From assembly GCF_019343495.1 (NCBI RefSeq), contig NZ_CP072549.1, positions 1,240,001 to 1,304,000 on the forward strand: a stretch of DNA of 64,000 nt. Direction: 5' to 3'. The stretch is from Acinetobacter lwoffii (GTDB lineage Bacteria; Pseudomonadota; Gammaproteobacteria; Pseudomonadales; Moraxellaceae). Made by a program: the position numbers and the translations under genes. Numbering within the stretch: position 1 is the first letter of the stretch; every line of letters begins with the position of its first letter. The notes beneath the pieces are model-generated. The model was not told where the DNA came from. It saw nothing but the letters and a program-made list of their open reading frames with translations, and did not search any database. This document shows, in pieces, positions 34,829 to 46,502 of this stretch.

Positions 34829-37255
34829 ATGTCTGAAATTATTATGAATCAAGAAACCTTAGAGCCTCAGGTTCCAAGTGTACTACCCCTTTTGGCGCTG
34901 CGTGATGTGGTGGTTTATCCGCATATGCAAATTGCGCTGTTTGTCGGTCGTGAAAAATCGATCAATGCAGTTGATGTGGCTCGTAACAGTGACAATCTAG
35001 TATTTGTAGTTGCGCAAAAAGATTCGCTTACAGAAGAAATTGATCACGACAATTTATATCAATACGGTACTGTCGCGAAGATTGTGCAAGTTGTGAATCA
35101 CGAAAATGATGAAAACTGTATTAAAGTCCTGATTGAAGGCCTGCATCGTGCCAAACTGAAAACCATCATTGACGAAACTGAGTATCTGACAGCAGAGCAT
35201 GAACTCAGCCCAATGACGGTGAGCGTCGATGCAGATACCCAAGCTGTGCGCTTGCAGGAATTACGTGCGCTTTTCGCTCAATATGCAGAAGCGAAACTTC
35301 GTAATGCGCGTGAACTGATCACCGCAGCCAACAAAATTGAAGATCTATTACAGTTATTGTTCTTCGTCGCAACCCGTGTTCCATTGAATATTGATGTCAA
35401 ACAGAAATTCCTGGAACATGACGAATTCGAAGCGCATTTGACTGAGTTGATGACTTATCTATTGCAACAGTCTGAAGAACAACAGATTGAGCAAACCCTG
35501 CATGACTCTGTTAAACGTCAGATGGAAAAGAACCAGCGCGAATACTTCCTGAATGAAAAAATGAAAGTCATTCAGCGCGAGCTTTCTGATATGAACGGCG
35601 GCGCGGAAGATGATGTCGCTGAAATTGAAAAACGTCTTGCTGAAGCAGATTTGCCTGAGCATGTACGCAAGAAAGCTGAAAACGAGTTCCGCAAGCTGAA
35701 AACGATGCAGCCTGCTTCGAGTGAAGCTGCTGTGGTACGCAACTATCTGGAAGTGATTCTAGATACACCGTGGAATAAAGCCAGCAAAGTCAGCATTAAC
35801 CTGAACAAAGCACAGGAAATTCTGGATGCAGACCATTATGGTCTGGACGATGTCAAAGATCGCATTGTGGAATATCTGGCAGTTCAGTCTCGTGTGAAAA
35901 AATTGCGTGGTCCGATTCTGTGTTTGGTTGGTCCTCCAGGTGTCGGTAAAACTTCACTCGGTGAATCAATTGCTAAAGCAACTGGTCGTGAGTTCGTGCG
36001 TATGGCGCTGGGCGGCGTACGTGATGAAGCGGAAATTCGCGGTCACCGTCGTACCTATATCGGTGCGATGCCAGGTAAAATTGTGCAGTCATTGACTAAA
36101 GTGGGCGTAAAAAACCCGTTATTCTTGCTCGATGAAATCGACAAGATGGCGCAAGACTACCGTGGCGATCCGGCTTCTGCGATGCTTGAGGTACTTGATC
36201 CATCACAGAACAACAAGTTCAGCGATCACTATCTGGATCTTGATCTGGACCTGTCTGAAGTAATGTTTATCTGTACTGCAAACAGCATGAACATTCCTGA
36301 GGCCCTGCTAGACCGTATGGAAGTGATTCGTCTTCCGGGTTATACCGAAGAAGAGAAAGTCAATATTGCGGACCGCTACCTTGTTCCTAAAGCCATCAAG
36401 AACAATGGTCTACGTGCCAAAGAGTTGACCGTGCATGAAGAAGCAATTCGTGACATCGTGCGTCGTTATACGCGTGAAGCCGGTGTTCGTAACCTTGAAC
36501 GTGAAGTGTCAAAAATTGCACGTAAAGTGGTGAAAGAGGCTGTTAGCAAGAAATCTAAAAACCTTCAGGTTGAAGTGACCGCAGCGAATCTTCCAGAATA
36601 CTTAGGTCCACATAAATTTGACTACGGTATGGCGGAAGAAGAAGCGCAAATCGGCCGTGTAAATGGTCTGGCTTGGACTTCTGTTGGTGGTGAATTACTG
36701 ACCATTGAAGTTGCAGCAGTACCAGGTAAAGGCAAGTTCATTACCACCGGTTCTCTTGGCGATGTCATGAAAGAATCGATTACTGCTGCAATGACTGTAG
36801 TGCGTACCCGTGCGGATGAACTCGGTATCGAAGCCTCGCGCTTTGAAGAAACTGACGTGCATGTGCATTTACCTGAAGGCGCAACACCGAAAGATGGCCC
36901 ATCAGCAGGTTTGGCTTTGACTACAGCATTGGTATCTGCTTTTACGGGTATCCCGATTCGTCCGGATATCGCAATGACAGGTGAAACTAGTCTGGGCGGC
37001 CGTGCACTGCGTATCGGTGGCTTGAAAGAAAAACTGCTTGCAGCCCATCGTGGTGGCATCAAGTTGGTGTTCATTCCACAGGAAAACGTACGTGACCTGG
37101 CGGAAATTCCAGAAAATGTGAAAGAAGGTCTAGAAATCAAAGCCGTGAAATCGATTGATGAGATTTTACCGCTGGCACTGACCTCTTTGCCAAAAGCTCT
37201 GGTTAAAGCACCCATTGTAAAAACCAAAGAAGAAGCTAAAGCAGCGCGTCATTAA
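34829..37255 (+). CDS. lon: ATP-dependent protease Lon
   Basis: An 808-residue hexameric AAA+ serine protease that degrades misfolded and regulatory proteins. The N-terminal substrate domain starts with LPLLALRDVVVYPHM. The ATPase domain has Walker A GPPGVGKTS (Lys374) and Walker B LFLLDEIDKM. The C-terminal protease domain carries the nucleophile Ser692 in DGPSAG and the partner Lys in the following GGLKEKLLAA...GIK region. The ATG at 34829 has AGGAG about 6 nt upstream; a GTG two codons earlier is rejected. A UUCG-type terminator follows. A sigma-32-like promoter upstream agrees with known heat induction of lon. Confidence 0.96.
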   Translation: MSEIIMNQETLEPQVPSVLPLLALRDVVVYPHMQIALFVGREKSINAVDVARNSDNLVFVVAQKDSLTEEIDHDNLYQYGTVAKIVQVVNHENDENCIKVLIEGLHRAKLKTIIDETEYLTAEHELSPMTVSVDADTQAVRLQELRALFAQYAEAKLRNARELITAANKIEDLLQLLFFVATRVPLNIDVKQKFLEHDEFEAHLTELMTYLLQQSEEQQIEQTLHDSVKRQMEKNQREYFLNEKMKVIQRELSDMNGGAEDDVAEIEKRLAEADLPEHVRKKAENEFRKLKTMQPASSEAAVVRNYLEVILDTPWNKASKVSINLNKAQEILDADHYGLDDVKDRIVEYLAVQSRVKKLRGPILCLVGPPGVGKTSLGESIAKATGREFVRMALGGVRDEAEIRGHRRTYIGAMPGKIVQSLTKVGVKNPLFLLDEIDKMAQDYRGDPASAMLEVLDPSQNNKFSDHYLDLDLDLSEVMFICTANSMNIPEALLDRMEVIRLPGYTEEEKVNIADRYLVPKAIKNNGLRAKELTVHEEAIRDIVRRYTREAGVRNLEREVSKIARKVVKEAVSKKSKNLQVEVTAANLPEYLGPHKFDYGMAEEEAQIGRVNGLAWTSVGGELLTIEVAAVPGKGKFITTGSLGDVMKESITAAMTVVRTRADELGIEASRFEETDVHVHLPEGATPKDGPSAGLALTTALVSAFTGIPIRPDIAMTGETSLGGRALRIGGLKEKLLAAHRGGIKLVFIPQENVRDLAEIPENVKEGLEIKAVKSIDEILPLALTSLPKALVKAPIVKTKEEAKAARH

Positions 37256-37272
37256 GACCTGATGCTTCGTAT

Positions 37273-37300
37273 AAAAAACCCTGCTTCGGCAGGGTTTTTT
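37273..37300. terminator. Terminator after lon
   Basis: AAAACCCTGC-TTCG-GCAGGGTTTT stem capped by a UUCG tetraloop, with A and T runs on the two sides. It serves lon and the convergent peptidase gene. Confidence 0.92.
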
Positions 37301-37327
37301 ATTGAGTTATTGAATAAAACAACTGAA

Positions 37328-38275
37328 TTATGGCTGTAGTGCCATCGTAACCAATCCATCAATCACATGAGTCATCTTGTTCAGATCAAGCTTGTCGAGG
37401 GTATCCAATTCGGTATTGTAATAAGGATTACGATAACTCGCAGTATCGGTAATCAGCATGGTCGAATAGTTGAATTTGGCATAATTCAGATAGCCCGAGA
37501 AATTCATATCCTGAGCAAAACTTGGGCTGACAAAGCGTTGACATTCCAGACGGTTAAAACGCTGCATGGCATCACAATAATCTCCAGTCAGGCCAGTTGA
37601 GGCTAAATGCCCAATGGCTGCAATGAAATTGCCATGTCGTGGATAAATCCATTTTAATCCCACCGGATAGCTCTGCACCTGATGTTCATCAAAATAACCA
37701 ATCGAATCCAGAATCACCACGCCCTCAATTTTCTGCTTCTGCTTTTTTAAAGACTTGGCATGCATATAACTGCCCATATGTTCTGTCTTGAAAAAAGGCG
37801 GCTCTTCAAGCGTATAGAAAGCAAATTCGACATCATGTTTGAGCTTGGATTTTTGCAGGGCCAGTAATCTTGCAGTTTCCAGTAAACCCGCTACCCCTGA
37901 GGCATTATTATCAGCACCGTTTCGGGCACTAAAGACATCATAATGTGCCCCCATCACCATCTTGGTTTTGGCTTGAGTATCCAAACTACAGATGACATTT
38001 CGGTAACTCAGGTTATTGACCACATAAACCTGAAACTGGCATGGAATACCAAAGCGCTGCATCTGCCCTTTGATCCAGGCAGATACCCGATTCAGCTCTT
38101 TTAGATTTTTATAATTTCGGTATTCATCGACACTCATGATCTGGCTAAAAAATAATTCCAGATGAGAGACCTGAGCATTTTTGCTCGAATTGGCTGCACA
38201 CAGACTAGGCCCCATGAGGCCTATCAGTAATAGCAGCACAGTACAACATCCTTTTATCATGACACTGTTCCGCAT
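37328..38275 (-). CDS. Exported M28 family zinc peptidase
   Basis: A 315-residue secreted metallopeptidase. The N terminus has a signal peptide (hydrophobic core about residues 10-27, SLCA-type cleavage region). The M28 zinc ligands are visible in the usual order: His and Asp in GAHYDVF, the bridging Asp in GADNNASGV, the catalytic Glu pair in TLEEPPFF, an Asp in VILDSIGYF and a late His/Asp region. Such enzymes are aminopeptidases or glutaminyl cyclase-like proteins; the exact activity is open. The ATG at 38275 has GGAA about 8 nt upstream; an ATG five codons later is an alternative. Confidence 0.85.
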   Translation of the reverse strand: MRNSVMIKGCCTVLLLLIGLMGPSLCAANSSKNAQVSHLELFFSQIMSVDEYRNYKNLKELNRVSAWIKGQMQRFGIPCQFQVYVVNNLSYRNVICSLDTQAKTKMVMGAHYDVFSARNGADNNASGVAGLLETARLLALQKSKLKHDVEFAFYTLEEPPFFKTEHMGSYMHAKSLKKQKQKIEGVVILDSIGYFDEHQVQSYPVGLKWIYPRHGNFIAAIGHLASTGLTGDYCDAMQRFNRLECQRFVSPSFAQDMNFSGYLNYAKFNYSTMLITDTASYRNPYYNTELDTLDKLDLNKMTHVIDGLVTMALQP

Positions 38276-38427
38276 TTATTATTATTCCATTCCTTTATCA
38301 AGCGGATACTTGAACTAAGGACATTAAAGCAACACTAAATCTCTCATTTCAATTTCAATTTGTTTCCCTGCTCAACTTCATGTTGTTTGATCGTTATAAT
38401 GAGGTATCCAATTATTGATCTGTCTGT

Positions 38428-38910
38428 ATGAAAATCCGTATCCTGACCATTGGTCAAAAAATGCCAGCGTGGGTGCTGACTGGTTTTGAAGATTATTTCA
38501 AACGTATTCAGCCTTTTGTACAGACCCAGATTATTGAACTGCCGATGGCCAAGCGCGGGAAAAATGATTCTGAAGCGGATATTCTGAAATACCGCAATAT
38601 TGAGGGCGACAGCATTTTAAATGCGCTCAAGCAGAATGAAACCCTGATTGCACTAGAAGTGGGCGGACGCGAATTCAGTACCGAGAAACTGGCTGAAACC
38701 ATGAAAGGCTGGATGCTGGAAGGCAATGATGTAGCACTTGCAATTGGTGGACCGGATGGTCACTCAGAAGCCGTGCGTAAAGCTGCTGCATGGCACTGGT
38801 CACTTTCCAAGTTAACTCTGCCGCATCCACTGGTACGTGTCATGCTGATCGAGCAGCTCTATCGTGCTATGAGCATCAATAATAATCATCCTTATCATCG
38901 GGCAGGCTAA
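38428..38910 (+). CDS. rlmH: 23S rRNA (pseudouridine1915-N3)-methyltransferase RlmH
   Basis: A 160-residue SPOUT-class methyltransferase that modifies pseudouridine 1915 in helix 69 of 23S rRNA on assembled ribosomes. MKIRILTIGQKMPAWV, the ELP..KR.K segment, the LEVGGREFSTE loop, the SAM-binding AIGGPDGHS and the C-terminal LIEQLYRAMSI..NHPYHR knot are all as expected. The length is typical. It appears to be monocistronic, with about 110 bp to the next gene. Confidence 0.96.
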   Translation: MKIRILTIGQKMPAWVLTGFEDYFKRIQPFVQTQIIELPMAKRGKNDSEADILKYRNIEGDSILNALKQNETLIALEVGGREFSTEKLAETMKGWMLEGNDVALAIGGPDGHSEAVRKAAAWHWSLSKLTLPHPLVRVMLIEQLYRAMSINNNHPYHRAG

Positions 38911-39020
38911 TGATTTTGCTAAAGCGTTCTTTATATGCAACGTTTTGTTGAATAATCTCCCCTGCTCTTATTTCTATTTTTCATGCATTATTGAGGCATC
39001 TTCTAGATGTGGTTTGACTT

Positions 39021-39797
39021 ATGAACTTACAAACGTTGCCCGGCTTATTTATTTCTCATGGCTCTCCTATGCTGGCGCTGAATCCTGAGCAAGTGGGTCC
39101 TGCCTTGCATCGTTTGAGCGAAAATCTGCCACGCCCGGAAGCGATTATTGTGATGTCTGCGCACTGGGAAAGTGAGGCGCTGGAAGTCAGTAGCGCAATT
39201 CGCCCAGAAACCTGGCATGATTTTCGTGGTTTCCCGCCTGAACTGTATCAATTACGCTACCCTGCACCGGGAAATCCTGAACTGGCCGAGAAAGTCTTAG
39301 GCTTGCTGGCCAATGCCGGCTTTTCTGCACATGCCAACAGTACCCGTCCGCGTGATCATGGTGTATGGATGCCGCTGCTACATATGTATCCAGATGCCAA
39401 CATTCCCGTGGTAGAAATTTCCTTACCCATGTCGATGAGCGCGGATGAGATTTATCAGATTGGTCAAAGTCTTGCACCTTTACGTGAACAGCAAATCCTT
39501 CTGATTGGTTCGGGCAGTATTACCCATAATTTACGTGAACTGTCTTGGGATGGATCGGCTGCTGATGTACCCGAATGGGCCTCAGGCTTCCGTAATTTTG
39601 TGGTGCATAAACTGACGCATAGCGATTATGACGCGGTCCTGGACTGGTCCAATATTCCGCATATGGCACGGAATCATCCAACGTTAGAACATTTTGCTCC
39701 GATTTTCTTTGCGATGGGTACAGGTCAGCGCTTTAGTCTGGTACATAGCAGTTTCACCATGGGTTCACTCGGCATGGATATTTACCGCTTCGATTAA
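39021..39797 (+). CDS. ygiD: DODA-type extradiol aromatic ring-opening dioxygenase (YgiD-like)
   Basis: A 258-residue non-heme metal enzyme of the LigB/DODA family, which opens catechol-type rings such as DOPA at the 4,5 position. The N-terminal LFISHGSPMLAL (metal His), the MSAHWESE motif (second His), RDHGVWMPLLHMYP and GSGSITHNLRE are characteristic. The physiological substrate is unknown; E. coli YgiD acts on DOPA in vitro. It has no obvious operon partner and is followed by a long-stemmed terminator. Confidence 0.87.
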   Translation: MNLQTLPGLFISHGSPMLALNPEQVGPALHRLSENLPRPEAIIVMSAHWESEALEVSSAIRPETWHDFRGFPPELYQLRYPAPGNPELAEKVLGLLANAGFSAHANSTRPRDHGVWMPLLHMYPDANIPVVEISLPMSMSADEIYQIGQSLAPLREQQILLIGSGSITHNLRELSWDGSAADVPEWASGFRNFVVHKLTHSDYDAVLDWSNIPHMARNHPTLEHFAPIFFAMGTGQRFSLVHSSFTMGSLGMDIYRFD

Positions 39798-39824
39798 TCT
39801 TGCTTCAGCGCTAAAATCTTAATG

Positions 39825-39873
39825 ATGGATACATTTTGCAACTCAAAGCTGCGAAATGTATCCATATTTTTTC
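39825..39873 (+). terminator. Long-stem terminator after the dioxygenase gene
   Basis: A 16-bp stem (39825-39840 with 39850-39865, one G-U pair) around a 9-nt loop is followed by an ATTTTTTC tail. Confidence 0.85.
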
Positions 39874-39924
39874 GCAATACATCCATTATTATTGTTTGAA
39901 CTTTATATACTTCATTATAAGTCC

Positions 39925-40698
39925 ATGAAATTAAAATTTATTGTGCTGGCATTATTGCCTTTAACTTTTGCAGGCTGTCAGTCCAGTGATATTCAACGAG
40001 CTGGAGATCTTGCGGTGGCCACCATCCAACAAAAAAATGCAGATCAGATTCTTCCAGCCTATTACTGGGAACTGAATCGTGGACTAGAACGACCCGTTGT
40101 ACTGAGTTTCAACGCTCAAGGCCGGCTGAGCGCCGTGACGGGCTGTAATGGACTCGGGACGACCTGGTCAGTCAAAAACAATATCATCACCACCAGCGAA
40201 GTTATAGGGACTGAAATGGCCTGTGATGCAGCATTGATGGAGCAGGAACGTTTTGTCAGCCAACTTTTACAGAAGCGTGACATTCCTTTTACGCTCAATA
40301 CCACAGATCCTGACAAGCCGACCCTAACGTTGATGGCCGCAAATGGTCAAACCTATGAATTTATCGGGAAAATGACTCCGGAAACCAAATACCAAGGACA
40401 GGCTGAAACAATTTTTCTGGAAATTTCCCCCGATACCAAACAATGTACCGGCGTAACCCAACAAAGCTGCTTGCAAGTCAAAGAAGTGAAATATGATCAG
40501 AATGGCCTGAAAACTCAGGTCGATAAGGACTGGACTTTATTCTATGATCAGATTGAAGGTTTTCGGCATTCACCAAATGAACGGCAGATTATTCGGGTCA
40601 AACGTTTTGAAATTAAGCATCCGGCAGCTGATCAATCGAAATATGCCTATATTTTTGATATGGCGGTTGAGCGTGAATTAGTTAAGGGTGCTCTTTAA
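39925..40698 (+). CDS. META-domain lipoprotein with DUF4377-like C terminus
   Basis: A 257-residue lipoprotein with lipobox FAGC (Cys18). The first half (about residues 45-150) is a META domain like that of HslJ, with the V.GCNGLGTTW core, M.CD and E..F...L. The second half contains the Cys pair of KQCTGVTQQSCLQVKE, DWTLFYDQIEGF and a final IFDMAVERE.V, as in DUF4377. Such proteins are linked to heat-shock or antibiotic stress, but the function is not established. The ATG at 39925 is preferred because the lipoprotein signal begins there. Only a weak ribosome-binding site is visible. Confidence 0.82.
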   Translation: MKLKFIVLALLPLTFAGCQSSDIQRAGDLAVATIQQKNADQILPAYYWELNRGLERPVVLSFNAQGRLSAVTGCNGLGTTWSVKNNIITTSEVIGTEMACDAALMEQERFVSQLLQKRDIPFTLNTTDPDKPTLTLMAANGQTYEFIGKMTPETKYQGQAETIFLEISPDTKQCTGVTQQSCLQVKEVKYDQNGLKTQVDKDWTLFYDQIEGFRHSPNERQIIRVKRFEIKHPAADQSKYAYIFDMAVERELVKGAL

Positions 40699-40717
40699 GG
40701 CTAAAAATACCAAATAT

Positions 40718-40748
40718 AAAAAAACCGGGGCAACAGCCCCGGTTTTTT
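40718..40748. terminator. Bidirectional terminator between the META lipoprotein gene and gdhA
   Basis: AAAACCGGGGC-AACA-GCCCCGGTTTT stem, flanked by A and T runs, between convergent genes. Confidence 0.93.
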
Positions 40749-40768
40749 CAGCTTAGACTAAGTCAGAC

Positions 40769-42461
<1,693 letters not shown>

Positions 42462-43253
42462 ATGAATTCGCCCATTTCTCTGGTCCAATCGATTGACGCT
42501 TTACTCCCTCAAACCCAATGTGGACTCTGCGGTCACCGTGACGGATGTTTACCTTATGCCCAGTCGATTGCTGAGGGTGAAAATGCCAATAAATGTGTGC
42601 CGGGCGGACAGCCTGTTGCCGATGCTTTGGCTAGATTATTAAATCGCCCTAAACTTGTGGCAGAAGAAAGTGTCTGGCCAGTTCAAGCCGATGGTCGTCC
42701 TCAGCGCATCAAAGCCGTAATTCGTGAAGATGAATGTATTGGCTGTACCAAATGTATTAGCGCCTGCCCAGTCGATGCAATTATTGGTTCTGGTAAACTA
42801 ATGCATACCATTCTGACCGACCTATGTACCGGCTGTGAGTTATGTATTCACCCTTGTCCGGTAGACTGCATCGATCTGGTTGAAGATCAACAACCCTTGC
42901 CGACTGAAGCTCAGCGTCTTGCTGAACAGGATAATCTGCGTCAGCGTTACTATGCGCACATCCAGCGTGAAGAAAAACGGCGTACCGATCGTAAGGGACC
43001 TGTGGTCCGTGCAGAAATCGATACTGCCCTGTTTGCCCGTTTCTCAGCTTTAAATGAGCAACTTCCTGTGATTGAAGTCGCGAGCAAGCCAGAGAATGCG
43101 CCTGTATCACTTGATTCCAAGACCACGATTGAACTGGCAAAACTACGTACCCAAATTAAAAAACTGGAAAAACAGCTTTCGGTTCGTGAAAATGCCCGAA
43201 AACGTACCCAACTGGAAGAACTGACACAGCAATTACAGGCTTTACAGGGATAG
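42462..43253 (+). CDS. rsxB: RnfB/RsxB-like ferredoxin without membrane anchor
   Basis: A 263-residue iron-sulfur protein. Residues 1-60 form the RnfB 4Fe-4S domain ([10 protein letters not shown]...CVPGG), with one residue more between the second and third Cys than the common CGxCGYPGC form. Two ferredoxin clusters follow ([15 protein letters not shown] and [15 protein letters not shown]). The N-terminal membrane helix of true RnfB is absent, and the C terminus adds a Lys/Glu-rich coiled coil (about residues 205-263). The other rnf/rsx genes are not here, but nth follows directly, as at the end of the E. coli rsx operon. It probably transfers electrons in a soluble setting; the partner is unknown. 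Confidence 0.82.
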   Translation: MNSPISLVQSIDALLPQTQCGLCGHRDGCLPYAQSIAEGENANKCVPGGQPVADALARLLNRPKLVAEESVWPVQADGRPQRIKAVIREDECIGCTKCISACPVDAIIGSGKLMHTILTDLCTGCELCIHPCPVDCIDLVEDQQPLPTEAQRLAEQDNLRQRYYAHIQREEKRRTDRKGPVVRAEIDTALFARFSALNEQLPVIEVASKPENAPVSLDSKTTIELAKLRTQIKKLEKQLSVRENARKRTQLEELTQQLQALQG

Positions 43254-43256
43254 AAC

Positions 43257-43970
43257 ATGACCACAGCAAAGGCCAAGCCCGTTAAAAACATGACCAAAAA
43301 GCAGATTCAGACCTTTTTTGAACGCCTGCGTGAACAGCGTCCCAATCCGAAAACCGAACTAAATTATTCTAGTCCTTTTGAATTGCTGGTCGCGGTCACG
43401 CTCTCTGCTCAAGCCACCGATGTCAGCGTCAACAAAGCCACAGACAAACTCTTTCCAGTCGCCAATACACCGGAAGCCATTTATGCGCTAGGTGTGGACG
43501 GCTTGAAGGAATATATCAAGACCATTGGTTTATATAACTCAAAAGCGGTCAACGTGATTAAGGCCTGCGAGATGCTGATTCAGAAGCACAACAGCATCGT
43601 ACCGGATAATCGTGCGGATCTTGAAGCCCTGCCGGGTGTAGGTCGTAAAACGGCGAATGTGGTACTGAATACGGCCTTTGGTCAGCCGACCATGGCGGTT
43701 GATACCCATATTTTCCGGGTAGGTAACCGTACCGGACTGGCGGTAGGTAAAAATGTGCTGGAAGTTGAACACCGTCTGGTCAAAGTCATTCCTCAGGAAT
43801 TTATTATTGATTCACATCACTGGCTGATTTTACACGGTCGTTATACCTGTATTGCGCGCAAACCGAAATGTCATGAATGTGTGGTATCCGATGTGTGTAA
43901 CTGGCCGGACCGATTCGAGTTTGGTGCAGCCCGCTCGATTGCAGTAAAAAATTTAGATGTTACTGAATAG
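43257..43970 (+). CDS. nth: Endonuclease III
   Basis: A 237-residue DNA glycosylase/AP lyase that removes oxidised pyrimidines. The helix-hairpin-helix LEALPGVGRKTANVVLNTAF supplies the catalytic Lys, and the catalytic Asp lies in MAVDTHIFRV. The C-terminal 4Fe-4S cluster has the C-x6-C-x2-C-x5-C spacing (CIARKPKCHECVVSDVC). The start at 43257 has AGGGA about 6 nt upstream and lies 3 bp after the rsxB-like gene, so the two are cotranscribed. An ATG 11 codons later is a less likely start. Confidence 0.96.
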   Translation: MTTAKAKPVKNMTKKQIQTFFERLREQRPNPKTELNYSSPFELLVAVTLSAQATDVSVNKATDKLFPVANTPEAIYALGVDGLKEYIKTIGLYNSKAVNVIKACEMLIQKHNSIVPDNRADLEALPGVGRKTANVVLNTAFGQPTMAVDTHIFRVGNRTGLAVGKNVLEVEHRLVKVIPQEFIIDSHHWLILHGRYTCIARKPKCHECVVSDVCNWPDRFEFGAARSIAVKNLDVTE

Positions 43971-43992
43971 AATAGTGCGATTAAGCTGGGAT

Positions 43993-44021
43993 AAAAAGGT
44001 GACCAATGTGTCACCTTTTTA
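43993..44021. terminator. Bidirectional terminator after nth
   Basis: AAAAAGGTGAC / GTCACCTTTTT stem with a 6-nt loop, between convergent genes. Confidence 0.9.
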
Positions 44022-44084
44022 TCGACTATGAGAAGAGTGCTTTTCGTTCAAACCAAATTCTTAGCTGAGCTGAACTATTATGGA

Positions 44085-44297
44085 TTATTTATCCTGATCT
44101 TGTTCAGCCTTTTCCTGCTGCTTGCGCTGTTCAAGTTCGGCTTGTAATTTTGGATGGAGCTGGCGCTCAGGTCGCTTTGCTGCATTTTCAGCACGTTCTT
44201 CCTGACGTACTTTGTTGAGCATTTTAAAACTGAAATAGAACAGACCTACCAATACTGCCAGAAAGACTACCATCAACACCAATACGCCAAATTTCAT
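44085..44297 (-). CDS. Small single-pass membrane protein, unknown function
   Basis: A 70-residue protein with one strongly hydrophobic helix (about residues 2-25) followed by a charged, Glu/Gln/Lys-rich helix reaching the C terminus. The layout suggests an inner-membrane anchor with a cytoplasmic coiled-coil tail. The ATG at 44297 is chosen; a TTG seven codons upstream is the only earlier option. A Shine-Dalgarno sequence is weak (AGGG at about 12 nt). It follows adk beyond a terminator. No family was recognised. Confidence 0.6.
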   Translation of the reverse strand: MKFGVLVLMVVFLAVLVGLFYFSFKMLNKVRQEERAENAAKRPERQLHPKLQAELEQRKQQEKAEQDQDK

Positions 44298-44326
44298 AGC
44301 AACAAGTACCCTGTTCAAATACGCAA

Positions 44327-44358
44327 TAAAAAAGAGCCCTAATATGACTTAGGGCTCT
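44327..44358 (-). terminator. Terminator of adk
   Basis: On the minus strand AGAGCCCTAA pairs with TTAGGGCTCT around a short loop, followed by six T. It lies 27 bp after the adk stop. Confidence 0.9.
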
Positions 44359-44385
44359 CCGATTGTCAAAATCATCGTCAGCCGA

Positions 44386-45057
<672 letters not shown>

Positions 45058-45120
45058 TCATTTAAACAATATGTATGACGCCACGACCACAATCACCCGA
45101 TTGTGTCCCCCGACATCTCA

Positions 45121-46437
45121 TTATAAGAAAGCCACAAACAAATGGATTAAACCCGCGACAAAACCGGTTACCCCACCCAATAAAATCAGAATCCATTCAT
45201 CTTCCTGAAATGCAGGACGTAAAAGATTCTGAAACTCCTTCGGAGTCAACTCACGTATGCGGTCTCTAAACATTTGATAGATTTTCTGTGCACGGCTCGC
45301 ATTAAATGCTGGGTCGCATACAGGTACCATCGTAATTTCAATCGAGCGATCGATCAAGTCCGTCTTGAGTTTTGCATACTCTTTTGGTCCTAAAGACAGC
45401 TGTAAAGAGGTCCGAACCAGGGGTGTTTCCATAATTTCATTAATATGACGTTTGATAATGCGGCGGGTTTTGTCTTTTCTGCCGCCATACATCATCTCGG
45501 TCATGATCGATTTTAACGTAATCAGGTCTTCTGTGACTACACTTGCGAAGACGTCAGAGACTTCATCCTGACGTTTCATAAATGCGCCTTGTATGTTATA
45601 GGTGCCGATACGAGGAATCACCGGCTTAATCCACGGAAACTTGCGATTTGTGGTACGGGCAAAGAATTGCGGGTACTTTACTGGGTGTGGATAGAGTGGG
45701 TTGAATACCATCCAGATCGCGATCCAGTTGGTCAAAAAGCCCCAGATGGCCGCCCAGAACGGTACAGTCCAGTGCCACGGCACTACAAACCAGACAATCA
45801 TCTGGAAAATCCCAAAGAACATCCCGATGAGGGCACTGATATGCCAGATAAAATTGATCTCTTTTTGACCCACCTTCAGGAACATACGCACCATCAAGCG
45901 ACGGTCGCCTTCCATCTGGCTCACTACCATTTCACGCATATCTACAAGTGACTCGACGTTCATGGTCAGCTCAGTCACTAATTCACGCAAAATTGCCGGC
46001 ATTTGTTTTTGTGCTTGTGCATAAATTCTGCGTTTGATGGCAAAAGGCAGGTTTTCCCAGAGCACCGCATTGCGATCCATCATGACTTCATCAATCAGAT
46101 GTTCCAGTTCGAAACCGACCTGCTCGCCAATGATGCGTGCCATATCATCCGGATCCATCGCCTGTAAAAATTCGCGGATAGAGCCTAATTTTGACAGTGT
46201 GTTATCGGTAATAATGCCTGAAATACGTCCAGCTTTGCGTGGCACAATCCCTTGCCAGCCCACAGGTAAAGGCCCGAGATGGAAACCCCAAAAATTGATC
46301 GGATAAAAGACCATTTTCAGCGCCATCCAGACGTGAGCCCAGGTTACAAATGCAGTCACTGGAATAATGCTGAGCACGGCCCAAAAATCCGGGCGGTTTA
46401 CAAAGGTTTGCCACAACTCGTTGACGTACTCAAGCAT
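45121..46437 (-). CDS. DUF445 family membrane protein
   Basis: A 438-residue protein with hydrophobic segments at the N terminus (about residues 18-40), in the middle (about 200-260, with a Trp-rich stretch) and at the very C terminus (last 20 residues). The soluble parts are helical and charged. The P.NFWG...GWQGIVPRKA start and the repeated D....R...I pattern are typical of DUF445 proteins, which are found in many bacteria and have no clear function. It starts about 75 bp upstream of adk on the same strand of the map but has no obvious shared function with it. Confidence 0.82.
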   Translation of the reverse strand: MLEYVNELWQTFVNRPDFWAVLSIIPVTAFVTWAHVWMALKMVFYPINFWGFHLGPLPVGWQGIVPRKAGRISGIITDNTLSKLGSIREFLQAMDPDDMARIIGEQVGFELEHLIDEVMMDRNAVLWENLPFAIKRRIYAQAQKQMPAILRELVTELTMNVESLVDMREMVVSQMEGDRRLMVRMFLKVGQKEINFIWHISALIGMFFGIFQMIVWFVVPWHWTVPFWAAIWGFLTNWIAIWMVFNPLYPHPVKYPQFFARTTNRKFPWIKPVIPRIGTYNIQGAFMKRQDEVSDVFASVVTEDLITLKSIMTEMMYGGRKDKTRRIIKRHINEIMETPLVRTSLQLSLGPKEYAKLKTDLIDRSIEITMVPVCDPAFNASRAQKIYQMFRDRIRELTPKEFQNLLRPAFQEDEWILILLGGVTGFVAGLIHLFVAFL

Positions 46438-46502
46438 GCATAACTTCCATATTTAATTTTTTGTTCACAGAATACACATATTAATAAGGTCGAATATTTT
46501 GT

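Noticed and set aside
36622..37227. 201-codon minus-strand frame inside lon
   Set aside because: Ser/Pro/Ala-rich antisense shadow of the lon protease domain; the plus-strand product is unambiguous.
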